From Paenibacillus alvei DSM 29 (GTDB lineage: Bacteria > Bacillota > Bacilli > Paenibacillales > Paenibacillaceae), in contig NZ_AMBZ01000006.1 in assembly GCF_000293805.1 (NCBI RefSeq), positions 372,001-436,000 on the forward strand: a stretch of 64,000 nt of DNA, in the 5' to 3' direction. Shown in pieces: positions 54,584 through 62,961 of the stretch. The translations under genes and the position numbers were made by a program. Under the pieces are notes generated by a model, which saw only the letters and a list, made by a program, of their open reading frames with translations, was not told where the DNA came from and did no database searches. How positions within the stretch are numbered: the stretch's first letter is position 1; the number at the start of each line of letters is the position of its first letter.

Positions 54584-54917
54584 CTATCTAGCATCAGGTA
54601 CATTGTTCTGCCACAGCCTTGTGACTCCGCGCATTCGCATGCCCTCAAGCTCAAGCTTATAAATATCCGGCATTGTCGTGGAGCCCCAGAACTCGAATCC
54701 GTAGGCAGGATCAAAATCATTCATCATCAAGGTCATAATGTCACCATGTGTCCCGAGCATATGGGCTAGATGCAAAAACACCAATTGGCATATGGCGCAG
54801 CAACTCGACGATCTTCATCGCATCTTGTTCCCCAACGGCTGAAATTCCCCTTGAGCGCTCTTGCCCTTCGATATATGGTGATTCACAATGTCTTACAAAA
54901 TAAAGTGTAGTCGTCAC
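54584..54917 (-). pseudogene. Histidine phosphatase with internal deletion
   Basis: The start reads TTTLYFVRHCESPYIEGQERSRG and runs to VFASSPYAR. The next bases are out of frame but encode THGDIMTLMMNDFDPAYGFEF and EGMRMRGVTRLW, the end of the same enzyme. About 80 residues in between are gone, with a frame change at about 54755-54775. The RHC catalytic triplet survives but the fold cannot. Confidence 0.8.
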
Positions 54918-54989
54918 ATCCACCCACCTCATTTGCAAATGCAAGTTTAGACTATGCCAATCGCTCATAACACTCCCCTTACACGACAG

Positions 54990-55023
54990 AACCCGACCAA
55001 AAAAGCGAGTTTTCAGTCGGGTT
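54990..55023. terminator. Hairpin between phosphatase relic and phzF
   Basis: Stem AACCCGAC/GTCGGGTT, perfect, with an A/T-rich loop that contains a T6 run on the minus strand. The lack of a T-tail after the stem makes terminator function uncertain. Confidence 0.4.
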
Positions 55024-55068
55024 ACGTGGGGTCTTGTTGCGTTCTATCACATTCCACTATTATACACT

Positions 55069-55980
55069 TCAATTATCAATAAAGGTAGAAGGTTCATGTT
55101 CAACCTCAATTTTCTGAACGAATACCGCTGTTCCTTCAATAAAGACCTCTATCCGATCCTCATTTCTCATAGCTCGAACTTTCACTCTGCCATCTCGATC
55201 GATTTCTTGTCCTTGCTCAATGTAGAAATCAGCAGCGTCCTGATCGGTTCGCATGTATTGTAAATAGTAGGCCCCCATAACGCCAGAAGCCGTGCCTGTT
55301 ACAGGATCTTCTTCCATACCCGAATATGGAGAGGAGAAGTGTCTGCCGTGCATAAACGATTCTGAATGATAAGTCTCCATACAGAATGGATGCACAGACG
55401 CACGCGGGAACTCAGTCATTATACTTGGGAACATTGCATTCATGGGTTTCATGGTCTTACACTTTTCAAGACTCTTGATCGGTACGAGCAAAGTCCATAC
55501 GCCTGTACTCCCATAGACAATAGGTGTGGTCATGTCGATATCTTCCGCCTGCAGTCCAATTGCTTCCGCTAATCGGGCGATATTGCCTTGAAACGGAATA
55601 AATTCCGAGCTGTTTTGCTTCATTTTAATGAATAATTGCCCTTCATGAAGCGTGAATTCGATCGGTAATATACCTGCTTTCGTCTCTATGTTAATGTGTG
55701 TCTTCTCTCCGAAAAATCCTTTCGAATGCAAAAAGTACAGCGAAGCAATGGTAGCATGGCCGCATAAATTCATTTCTTGGCCAGGCGTAAAATATCGCAA
55801 TCTAACATCTGCTTGATCCGAATGAAGAATGAATGTCGTTTCATTAAATCCGACCTGTTTCGCGGTTCGCTGCATATCTTGTTCGCTTAATCCATCTGCA
55901 TCGAGTACAATGCCAGCTGGATTTCCCTTATGTGGAATCGTAGAGAATGCATCATAGTGAAGTACAGTGATTGTGCTCAT
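55069..55980 (-). CDS. PhzF family isomerase
   Basis: 303 residues with the family pattern: YDAFSTIPHKGNPAGIVLD, VGFNETTFIL with the catalytic Glu, LRYFTPGQEMNLCGHATIASLYFL, and EEDPVTGTASGVMGAYYL. PhzF folds resemble diaminopimelate epimerase. Most chromosomal copies are not linked to phenazine synthesis and have unknown substrates, as seems the case here because no phenazine genes are near. AGGAAAACG precedes ATG 55980. Confidence 0.93.
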   Translation of the reverse strand: MSTITVLHYDAFSTIPHKGNPAGIVLDADGLSEQDMQRTAKQVGFNETTFILHSDQADVRLRYFTPGQEMNLCGHATIASLYFLHSKGFFGEKTHINIETKAGILPIEFTLHEGQLFIKMKQNSSEFIPFQGNIARLAEAIGLQAEDIDMTTPIVYGSTGVWTLLVPIKSLEKCKTMKPMNAMFPSIMTEFPRASVHPFCMETYHSESFMHGRHFSSPYSGMEEDPVTGTASGVMGAYYLQYMRTDQDAADFYIEQGQEIDRDGRVKVRAMRNEDRIEVFIEGTAVFVQKIEVEHEPSTFIDN

Positions 55981-56132
55981 CGTTTTCCTGCCTTTCCCCC
56001 ATTGATATGAACACCCTGTGTAGAATCATTTTACCATCATTCTTAGACAAAACAGCCTCTAGTCTCCTGCTCCTCATCCCCTGCACCAATTGCTTTTTCT
56101 CAGAAAAGTCTTTTTCGCGTGCCTATAAATAG

Positions 56133-56555
56133 TTAATCGATATCATAGATTAGCCATTTCGAATCCGAATCTTTCCCTTTAATAAATACATACTGTGACG
56201 TGATAAAATCATCGTCATTCAACATATCATCAGCTAAGAGAAGAACTTGATATGCCTTTTTCTGTTCCTGAATATGAATTGGAGCATGTAGCTTCACCGT
56301 TTTCAATTGATAGGTCGGCATGCCTATTATCGGACTATTTGGTGCAAACAACTTCATATATTCCTTCTCATTTCCATCATGCAAATACTCCATTCGTTTG
56401 TTAATCAACTGTACAATCTCGCGTTCATCCCGATTCAAATTCTTTGTTTCCAAATACATGGGCTCAGACTTGGATTTGCAGCCTTGAAGCAGAAGAAGAA
56501 TCATGACGATACACAAAGTCTGCATGACGATTGCGTTTCTTCTGAATCGCCTCAT
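56133..56555 (-). CDS. Small lipoprotein, unknown
   Basis: 140 residues. A lipoprotein signal (MQTLCIVMILLLLQGC, lipobox LLQGC) anchors a small domain with a DUF4878/NTF2-like look (NKRMEYLHDGNEKEYMKLFAPNSP ... DDFITSQYVFIKGKDSDSKWLIYDID). AAGGAG precedes ATG 56555. No function is assigned. It is divergent from the BcrC-like gene. Confidence 0.8.
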   Translation of the reverse strand: MRRFRRNAIVMQTLCIVMILLLLQGCKSKSEPMYLETKNLNRDEREIVQLINKRMEYLHDGNEKEYMKLFAPNSPIIGMPTYQLKTVKLHAPIHIQEQKKAYQVLLLADDMLNDDDFITSQYVFIKGKDSDSKWLIYDID

Positions 56556-56786
56556 TTATCCAACACTCCTTTGTTGCAGATTTGTTCAACATTTTCATTT
56601 TGAATTCTTAACTCATTTGCATCATTTATGATCTGTCACGTGATGACTTTGCGCCAATTATGATAAGATTTTAATCTAATATTAAGAATTTATTAAGGAG
56701 CAATTAAAGCCCTCTCTCTATACTAAGCATATTAGATGAATCCTACATCTATCATTTTATCGAAGTTGCAAGGAGGAAGAGTATAC

Positions 56787-57386
56787 GTGTCATTATCACA
56801 ACTTAATATTGAGATGTTTCGGGGAATCAATGATTTAGGCAAGCAGTTCTCATTTCTAAATCCGTCTGTCGTATTCATAGCTGAATATACGCTGTATATG
56901 TTAGCGGCTTGCATGTTGCTTTTTTGGTTCACACGTACAACATCCAATCGCATGATGGTTCTTCAAGCTGGATTTGCCTTCATTTTGGCAGAGATTATAG
57001 GGAAAGCAGTCAGCATGCTCCACTCGCATCATCAACCGTTCGCCGTACTGCCCCAGGTGAGCAAGCTGATTAACCACGCAATCGATAATTCTTTTCCGAG
57101 CGATCATACGATCTTATTTTTCTCCGTATGTGTATCGTTCTGGCTTATGCGCAAAAGAGCGGGCTGGGTGTGGCTCGTGTTGGCGGGTTGTGTAGCGATA
57201 TCACGTGTATGGGTTGGCGTGCATTATCCGGTGGATATTGCGGCAGGCGCTGTCATTGGTATTGTTTCGGCTCTTATTGTGTACTGGTCGTCAACTAGAT
57301 TTACTTGGCTGTCACGCTTGCTTGACATGTATGAGAATATGGAACAGCGTGTACTTCCAACGAAGAATAAATCGAACAATATGTAA
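56787..57386 (+). CDS. Undecaprenyl-diphosphatase, BcrC-like PAP2 protein
   Basis: 199 residues with five to six helices. PAP2 motifs are visible: K-x6 region before NSFPSDHTILFFSVCVSFW and SRVWVGVHYPVDIAAGAVIG. It starts LSQLNIEMFRGINDLGKQFSFLNP, as in BcrC. It recycles undecaprenyl pyrophosphate on the outer membrane face, giving some bacitracin tolerance. GTG 56787 lies 10 bases after AAGGAGG; earlier codons have no site. Confidence 0.9.
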   Translation: MSLSQLNIEMFRGINDLGKQFSFLNPSVVFIAEYTLYMLAACMLLFWFTRTTSNRMMVLQAGFAFILAEIIGKAVSMLHSHHQPFAVLPQVSKLINHAIDNSFPSDHTILFFSVCVSFWLMRKRAGWVWLVLAGCVAISRVWVGVHYPVDIAAGAVIGIVSALIVYWSSTRFTWLSRLLDMYENMEQRVLPTKNKSNNM

Positions 57387-57401
57387 TGATAGGAGTATGA
57401 A

Positions 57402-57455
57402 AAGGGACGCACCCATTTTAGAAAATGATGAAATGGCGCGTCCCTTCTGTTATTT
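57402..57455. terminator. Terminator after the bcrC-like gene
   Basis: A perfect 9-bp stem AAGGGACGC/GCGTCCCTT with inner CCATTT/AAATGG pairing, then TTATTTTAG on the plus strand. Confidence 0.85.
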
Positions 57456-57511
57456 TAGTCGTGAATAGCTTACTTCGAGCGAGTGAACAGTAAACATAAA
57501 AATATTCCGCA

Positions 57512-57922
57512 TCATCCTGTACTGCCAATGAAGAAACTGGCGATTAAAATCAAAAACACGATCAGGGTTATCCCAACGTACAAATAATCTTGTTCATGCA
57601 TAAATACAAATATAGAGATAAAGACGCGGAGCACGGGTGTAGCAATGAGCATCAACAGTCCTGTCAGGATAATCGCATATGATTTCAGAGACAATAGACC
57701 ATCGCAGATTCCATTCAGGCTTGTTGGGAACGTATTCGCTGGATAACCGCTCTCTCCAGAAATCAAGAATAACAGCAAACCGGTAAGGATAACCGCAGCA
57801 CTAGCCAGTACGCCGACCCGGAGCCACTTACTAACGACAATCTCTACTGCCTCCGATTTATTATTCCGCTGCAGCAGTCTCTCTTCCTGTTGCAGCTTAC
57901 CTTCTCGTTGCAGCTCACTCAT
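57512..57922 (-). CDS. DUF1634 membrane protein
   Basis: 136 residues with three helices (GVLASAAVILTGLLLFLIS, SYAIILTGLLMLIATPVLRVFISI, LYVGITLIVFLILIASFFI) typical of DUF1634. It overlaps the preceding TauE/SafE gene by 8 bases. This pairing recurs in many genomes, so the protein is probably a partner of the transporter. GGAGTGGGGGG precedes ATG 57922. Confidence 0.9.
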   Translation of the reverse strand: MSELQREGKLQQEERLLQRNNKSEAVEIVVSKWLRVGVLASAAVILTGLLLFLISGESGYPANTFPTSLNGICDGLLSLKSYAIILTGLLMLIATPVLRVFISIFVFMHEQDYLYVGITLIVFLILIASFFIGSTG

Positions 57923-58796
57923 AGAATCCCCCCACTCCCTGTACAATCATCTGTATGGCCACATATGCCAATACCGGAATGAACCATTTGCGTATCGTTT
58001 TGCTCTTCATCTTCTGCATCATTCTCGCACCAGCCGTTGCCCCCACAAGGACACCCAACGCCACCGGAGCCGAAATTGCCGGATCGATATCTCCCCTGAA
58101 TAAGTAGACTCCAGCACTTGCTGCACCCGTAACGCCCATCATGAAGTTGCTCGTCGCACTGGATACCTTGAGCGGGAGCTTCATGAAGACGTCCATCGCC
58201 ATCACTTTAAAACTGCCGCTGCCGATGCCAAGCAGGCCTGATATGACCCCTGCACCATACATGACGCCAAATCCACCATATACATTGTCCACCTTATACG
58301 CAACCGTTTGATTCAAGGCCTTATCGTAATATTCGCCCTGCAAGCGCAGCTTTTCAGCAACCGGATGCATAGTTACATCCTGCGGCAGCTCATCATTTCG
58401 CTTTTTAAGCATAGTCCCCGCCGAATAAAGCAGCAGCAGTCCGAAAATGATATACAACACAGTTGGCGCCATAATCCCGCCTAAAAATGCCCCGGTTATC
58501 GCTCCTACTGTTGTAGCAACCTCCAGAAACATGCCAACTCGCACGTTCGTAATCCGATCCCGGATATAGGCGATTGCCGCTCCGCTGGAAGTTGCGATAA
58601 CCGAAATAATGCTCGCACCGATCGCTGTTTTAATATCCACTCCGAACAACAAAGTTAAGGCAGGCGTTACTATGATTCCACCCCCTAAACCAAGCACTGC
58701 CCCCACGATTCCAGCCAGTACGGAGATCAACAAAATTTCTACTGCTAGTAAAGACAACTCCCTCTCCCCTTCCGCGCCATGTTCTTCCACATACAT
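57915..58796 (-). CDS. TauE/SafE family sulfite/organosulfonate exporter
   Basis: 293 residues, about eight helices. The two repeats are visible: VGAVLGLGGGIIVTPALTLLFGVDIKTAIGASIISVIATSSGAA and ISGLLGIGSGSFKVMAMDVFMKLPLKVSSATSNFMMG. Members move sulfite, sulfoacetate or related anions; the substrate is not determined. ATG 58796 has no clear site, while a purine-rich GGGGAGAGGGAG lies inside near codons 9-13, so the start may be internal. It is divergent from an Lrp-type regulator. Confidence 0.9.
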   Translation of the reverse strand: MYVEEHGAEGERELSLLAVEILLISVLAGIVGAVLGLGGGIIVTPALTLLFGVDIKTAIGASIISVIATSSGAAIAYIRDRITNVRVGMFLEVATTVGAITGAFLGGIMAPTVLYIIFGLLLLYSAGTMLKKRNDELPQDVTMHPVAEKLRLQGEYYDKALNQTVAYKVDNVYGGFGVMYGAGVISGLLGIGSGSFKVMAMDVFMKLPLKVSSATSNFMMGVTGAASAGVYLFRGDIDPAISAPVALGVLVGATAGARMMQKMKSKTIRKWFIPVLAYVAIQMIVQGVGGFYE

Positions 58797-58803
58797 ATGT
58801 ATA

Positions 58804-58852
58804 CATCATTTTTTACATTCGATCAATAGATTACATCATTAACTTTACATTG
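58804..58852. promoter_or_regulatory. Repeated element in the tauE/lrp intergenic region
   Basis: ACATCATTTTTTACATT (58804-58820) recurs as ACATCATTAACTTTACATT (58834-58852), 30 bases apart, about three helical turns. A TGG-TATAAT extended -10 box at 58857-58865 follows for the Lrp gene. Such phased repeats fit Lrp/AsnC binding and shared control, which is inference. Confidence 0.5.
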
Positions 58853-58905
58853 TATGTGGTATAATGGTTTCAACAGGACTAGTACAAGTCGAAAGGGCTG
58901 ATCGA

Positions 58906-59361
58906 ATGCAGTTCCGGAATTTAGACGAGATCGACACGCGGATTTTGCAGTTGTTATCCGAAAATGGACGATTAAGCAATGCGGAGCTTGGACGAATGGT
59001 CAACTTGACCCGAGCGGCGGTGCGCGAACGAGTTCATCAATTGATGGAGGATGGAATTATTGACCGCTTCACCATAGTCGTCAATCCGTTAAAGGCAGGA
59101 AAAACCTTGTCGATGTATTTCGATATCGAGGTGGATTGGATGAAGCTGCAGCATGTCGTGGAACAGCTTAGAATGGCCGAGGAAATTACGAATGTGTATC
59201 AAATGAGCGGAAAACCGCATCTGCATGTGCATGCACTGCTGGACGATCCTGAGCATGCCGAGCAATGCCTGAAAAAACTTCAGGAGATAGAAGGCATCAC
59301 TTCCGTCACCAGTGAGGTACTCATTGCGCGGCATAAAGAAAGAGGCGGACTATTGATCTAA
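58906..59361 (+). CDS. Lrp/AsnC family transcriptional regulator
   Basis: 151 residues: helix-turn-helix LDEIDTRILQLLSENGRLSNAELGRMVNLTRAAVRERVHQL, then an AsnC ligand-binding RAM domain (GKTLSMYFDIEVDWMKL ... YQMSGKPHLHVHALLDD). AAAGGG lies 8 bases before ATG 58906. An earlier ATG at 58864 overlaps the -10 box and cannot be used. It is divergent from the TauE/DUF1634 pair, its probable target. Confidence 0.93.
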   Translation: MQFRNLDEIDTRILQLLSENGRLSNAELGRMVNLTRAAVRERVHQLMEDGIIDRFTIVVNPLKAGKTLSMYFDIEVDWMKLQHVVEQLRMAEEITNVYQMSGKPHLHVHALLDDPEHAEQCLKKLQEIEGITSVTSEVLIARHKERGGLLI

Positions 59362-59398
59362 TCAAGTCTAGTCTAGCATTAAAAAATATCTAACAAAA

Positions 59399-59457
59399 AG
59401 CCCGCTAGGACGTATGGCTTGTGTGAGTATCAGCCATTCGTCAAGCGGGCTATTTCA
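59399..59457 (+). terminator. Terminator after the Lrp gene
   Basis: A long hairpin: AGCCCGCT/AGCGGGCT with further inner pairing (GGACG/CGTC and ATGGCT/AGCCAT), then TATTTCATTT. The A5 on the left also allows action on the minus strand. Confidence 0.88.
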
Positions 59458-59534
59458 TTTGAATGCTCCTCTATTCCCTTCCTCTAAGGATCGCATGAGT
59501 GATATTGAATTGCTTACGTGACGAATCCTCTCTT

Positions 59535-60032
59535 CTACCGAAGCACATTGGAAAAGCTATGAATCGGACCGTCCCAGCCTTCTTCTCGAATCTCTTTAAA
59601 GTTATCGTTCGTGTACGCTGCAATCACCTTTCTCCAGAAATGCTGCGCAGGCACGTTCTCCTCCATTTGGCTGACCTTCCAGTTTCCTCGGAACTGATCA
59701 AATAAAGCCGTTGCCGCATACCTGCCTACACCGGAACGCCTATATTTTTTCATGACGAAAAATTCTGCCATGGAATAAACCGCACAATTATCTTCATCTG
59801 TTCCCAGTTTTCTTATGAGCGCCAATCCCGCAAGCTTTCCCTCTACACGGAAGAAAAACGGATATCTCCCTTCTTCCGTCCAGTAATGATCCAGATACAT
59901 ATATTCATATAGACCGTTTTCATTGACATCCTCTGGATCAAATTCACTAAAATCATATTTATACAGCTCCAGCAAATTGCGCAGCGTAGATTTTTGCTCG
60001 TACTCGACCTGATGCAGCGTTATCATGCTCAT
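59535..60032 (-). CDS. GNAT family N-acetyltransferase
   Basis: 165 residues: LRNLLELYKYDFSEFDPEDVNENG, YSMAEFFVMKKYRRSGVGRYAATALFDQF as the acetyl-CoA loop and PAQHFWRKVIAAYTNDNF as motif B. ATG 60032 has AAGGAG 8 bases upstream; the longer frame to 60095 lacks a site. The substrate is unknown. Confidence 0.87.
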   Translation of the reverse strand: MSMITLHQVEYEQKSTLRNLLELYKYDFSEFDPEDVNENGLYEYMYLDHYWTEEGRYPFFFRVEGKLAGLALIRKLGTDEDNCAVYSMAEFFVMKKYRRSGVGRYAATALFDQFRGNWKVSQMEENVPAQHFWRKVIAAYTNDNFKEIREEGWDGPIHSFSNVLR

Positions 60033-60109
60033 GCATTGCTCTCCTTTTTTGGACAGTGACTCTTCCAACTTCTCCCCCTGATCGTTCAGAATCACTCCAC
60101 ATTACGATT

Positions 60110-60731
60110 TCATTCCTGATTCAGCTTTTCGTTTAATTGTTCGTAAGCAGCCGCAAGCCAAGGATGAACAACCTTTAATGTATCCTTCCGTTCCCATAAA
60201 TATTGAATGTAGGCGAACGCTGCATGTTCCAATGATTTTTTAGATTATGATGCAGTTCCTTAAGATAAGGAGGAGTGCCTTGCTGATCCCAAGCAATTTT
60301 GTCTGCTACAAATAATACAAGATCAAGTTGAGTCGCATTGGCTCGCAGCGTTGTATGACAGCCTACTGCATCCAGCACTTCATTATCTGTAATGCCAAAT
60401 ATGTCCCGCGCCATCACTTTGGATAGCTTTTGATGGATAATCATCGGGAACTGCTCCTCTTCAGGTAGTATCTCAATGCCAAGCTGCCTTGCTGCATGAA
60501 TTCGTTCAGAATTCGGATACACGGCACTAACATCGTGCAGCCAGCCAGCAATTTCAGCTTGGTCAGGATCTGAACCATATCTAAGTGCAATTCTTCTAGC
60601 CTCAGTTCCAACATCAATATTGTGATCTGCAGTGTAATGACAGTCATTTGATGACAAAAAAGATGCATATCCCGTTTCAGATTCCCTGCATACGCTACGT
60701 GCTGTGTAAGCTTATGAAATATAGGATGCAA
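60110..60731 (-). CDS. YqeK-like HD domain phosphohydrolase, frame broken twice
   Basis: Pieces in three frames form one HD protein: HPIFHKLTQHVAYAGNLKRD, then DCHYTADHNIDVGTEARRI and GWLHDVSAVYPNSER (HD metal site), DAVGCHTTLRANATQLDLVLFVADKI, and a last piece HAAFAYIQYLWERKDTLK. The breaks lie in a T6 run of the coding strand (60656-60661) and an A6 run (60236-60241). One extra base in each gives 207 residues. YqeK cleaves diadenosine tetraphosphate; TTG 60731 is the start. Confidence 0.82.
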
Positions 60732-60840
60732 TGTGATACGCCGCCTTCTTCTTTGTATAATATTTTTCCTGCTTCATTATGAAATGAATGGACACATGCT
60801 TTCACCCTCCCACATACACGAGAGAACAATCCTTGTTAAG

Positions 60841-60923
60841 AATAAAGATACGAATTCCTAGAAACTCCCAACCAAACCTAGTAGATTTGGTAGAAACCGT
60901 GGGTTTGCGGGGTAATCTTTATT
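60841..60923. repeat. Imperfect nested inverted repeats between the TOMM genes and the HD gene
   Basis: AATAAAGAT (60841-60849) and ATCTTTATT (60915-60923) form perfect 9-bp outer arms. Inside, CCCA/TGGG and ACCAAA/TTTGGT can pair, giving a three-part stem of 83 bases. No T-run follows. It may be an RNA structure or a small palindromic element; no known class is recognised. Confidence 0.4.
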
Positions 60924-61014
60924 TTACATCTGTGTTCAATACATTTCTAGCCTCGTCTGCCCTAAGAAATTTAGGGAGCATTCATGGTCACATTTGTATG
61001 AGTAACGACTCTAT

Positions 61015-62961
61015 TTATGGAAATGGATGCGGATAAGGATTTAGTTCCTCAGGCGCAAGCCTGCGATTGACATATCCTAATTTCATTGGTACGTCGAGCA
61101 CCCTATCTATCCCTTCTAGCCGGCGAAGATGATGACCGAATGTCATCGGGAGCATTCCCGGAATCAACACCTTTACGCAATGTAAGCCATTGCGGAGTGT
61201 CTCGCTGGACGATTGATCGACGACAATGACGTCCAACTGAAGCTGACGGAAAATGTCAACAACTCTCTTTACATCCTCCGTTAAGTCGGTGTTCAATTCC
61301 ATTGCAGGAAATTCATCAGCAAATGAACGCACAGGCCGACCCTCATCAGCTATAAGAAATTGAAGTCTTGCCGCTGCCTCTGGCAAGCAATACAGTAAGG
61401 CGTGATCTTCCATTTGCAGTACTTCATACGAATCTCTGTACATGGAATGAGCTTCGGAACTGCGTTCTTTCCAACGATTTGTTACCATAAGGATCATCCC
61501 TGAAAGCTCATACACAGCACTCTTCGCCGCTCGCACAGGGTCAAGATGAGCTCCTGCAGCACAGACCAAGCTAACTTCGTGTTCAGGCTTCCCTTTTGCA
61601 ATCGCCCAGATGCTCGGAATTCCATTCTCGGTTGTAGTATTGTATAAGTGCACTTCATACCCTAAGACTGCCTTGATCCGGTGAATCATTAACAGTAGCT
61701 CCTGATCTCCAGAAGTGTATGGATCAAGCCTAGGACATGGAAGCTTGGCATACCAGGCCATTAAGAAGGAATCACGTTCGACGACTTCAAATATTCCGTA
61801 CAGCATCGCCTCTTCCAGACTACCGCCTACTGCACAACCATTAGAGGTTTCATATACGAAGCTCCCTTCATTACCCAAGCTATAATAAGCTAGCAGATGT
61901 GGAACCAGAATCGGACGCTCCTGCAAGAACGAATAACCCCATACCCATTCAATGGAGTTATCTGGATCAAATGGGACAAACGGAAAATATTCCTGTTCAT
62001 ATTGCACTTTCGCATGAAGTCCCACCGTTGTAGGGTTCAGAGCAACTTCCTTTAGTCGGCTATAACTGTCGAATATAACAGGACGCTTGCCTCGCGGAGA
62101 GATGCCGCAATACCGCTCTAAACCCTCTAATACAGCTGTAAGCTGACTACTTGCAAAGGAGTGGGAACGTCCTCCTGTTACCTCATCATAATAACCTAGC
62201 GGGAGATTCACGACTGCATCCGCAAATATAGAGGAAAGAAACAGTTCTACCTTATTAAATATTCCGGATCGACGATCCAAATAATCGTTGAACAGAACCT
62301 TCTGCAAATCGTTCATGGAACGACATCGAAAGCTGTTCCCTACCTTAAAAGATGGCTTAAACATAATCCATGCTGATTCTGGAGAATCATCTGGAAGCGA
62401 TCCGCACACTGGGCAAGCACCATTGGGACAAATATAATGCAGCGAAGTATCCAAGCTCCGAAGGTTCATAATATACACGTGCCCCTCTGTGAATACCTTT
62501 TTCCCATTCAATATGTTCGCTGTCTCTTCCTCTATAAGTAAAGCCATAGAACGATATGCTGCCGTATCGATCCTAGGAGCATCCTGTGGAATATAGTCCG
62601 GAGAAACGAGCATCATGAGCATATCTTTACCCGGACTGCGACTGCTGCCTGCTAGCGATAACCTTGTGGCAGCGCATTGAAAGCAACCTGCTGAATCAGA
62701 TCGGGTCAGCGGACCTATGATTCCTTTCTCTTCAGATATATAGGCTGGAAACCATGGAATTTCTAGCGGCTTCACCTTCTCATTCACTTCCAGCAGCAAG
62801 CCTAGGTTTTCCTGTTCTTGAAGCACTATCGCGATACTTGCCTTTGGCATATCTTCATTGATATTCCCTATTCGCGCTACCGTCCATTCGCTGTGTTCCT
62901 GCAGCCGGGTATACACGATATCCGCAAGCGTTCCTTTTCCAATGATAAGGACTGCACTCAT
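61015..62961 (-). CDS. Fused cyclodehydratase/YcaO protein for azole peptide synthesis
   Basis: 648 residues. The N-terminal part (VLIIGKGTLADIVYTRL...) is the E1-like docking domain with a zinc ribbon, CFQC and CPVC pairs. The C-terminal part is YcaO, with ATP-site blocks SHSFASSQLTAVLEGLERYCG and GGSLEEAMLYGIFEVVERDSF, and DPVRAAKSAVYELSG. It ends NPYPHPFP, the proline-rich tail typical of azoline-forming YcaO enzymes. It converts Cys, Ser or Thr of a precursor peptide to heterocycles. ATG 62961 behind GAGGAGGAG overlaps the upstream stop by ATGA. Confidence 0.93.
   Translation of the reverse strand: MSAVLIIGKGTLADIVYTRLQEHSEWTVARIGNINEDMPKASIAIVLQEQENLGLLLEVNEKVKPLEIPWFPAYISEEKGIIGPLTRSDSAGCFQCAATRLSLAGSSRSPGKDMLMMLVSPDYIPQDAPRIDTAAYRSMALLIEEETANILNGKKVFTEGHVYIMNLRSLDTSLHYICPNGACPVCGSLPDDSPESAWIMFKPSFKVGNSFRCRSMNDLQKVLFNDYLDRRSGIFNKVELFLSSIFADAVVNLPLGYYDEVTGGRSHSFASSQLTAVLEGLERYCGISPRGKRPVIFDSYSRLKEVALNPTTVGLHAKVQYEQEYFPFVPFDPDNSIEWVWGYSFLQERPILVPHLLAYYSLGNEGSFVYETSNGCAVGGSLEEAMLYGIFEVVERDSFLMAWYAKLPCPRLDPYTSGDQELLLMIHRIKAVLGYEVHLYNTTTENGIPSIWAIAKGKPEHEVSLVCAAGAHLDPVRAAKSAVYELSGMILMVTNRWKERSSEAHSMYRDSYEVLQMEDHALLYCLPEAAARLQFLIADEGRPVRSFADEFPAMELNTDLTEDVKRVVDIFRQLQLDVIVVDQSSSETLRNGLHCVKVLIPGMLPMTFGHHLRRLEGIDRVLDVPMKLGYVNRRLAPEELNPYPHPFP

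Noticed and set aside
55069..55980. Phenazine biosynthesis cluster suggested by phzF
   Set aside because: No other phenazine genes are nearby, and PhzF-like proteins are common without that pathway.
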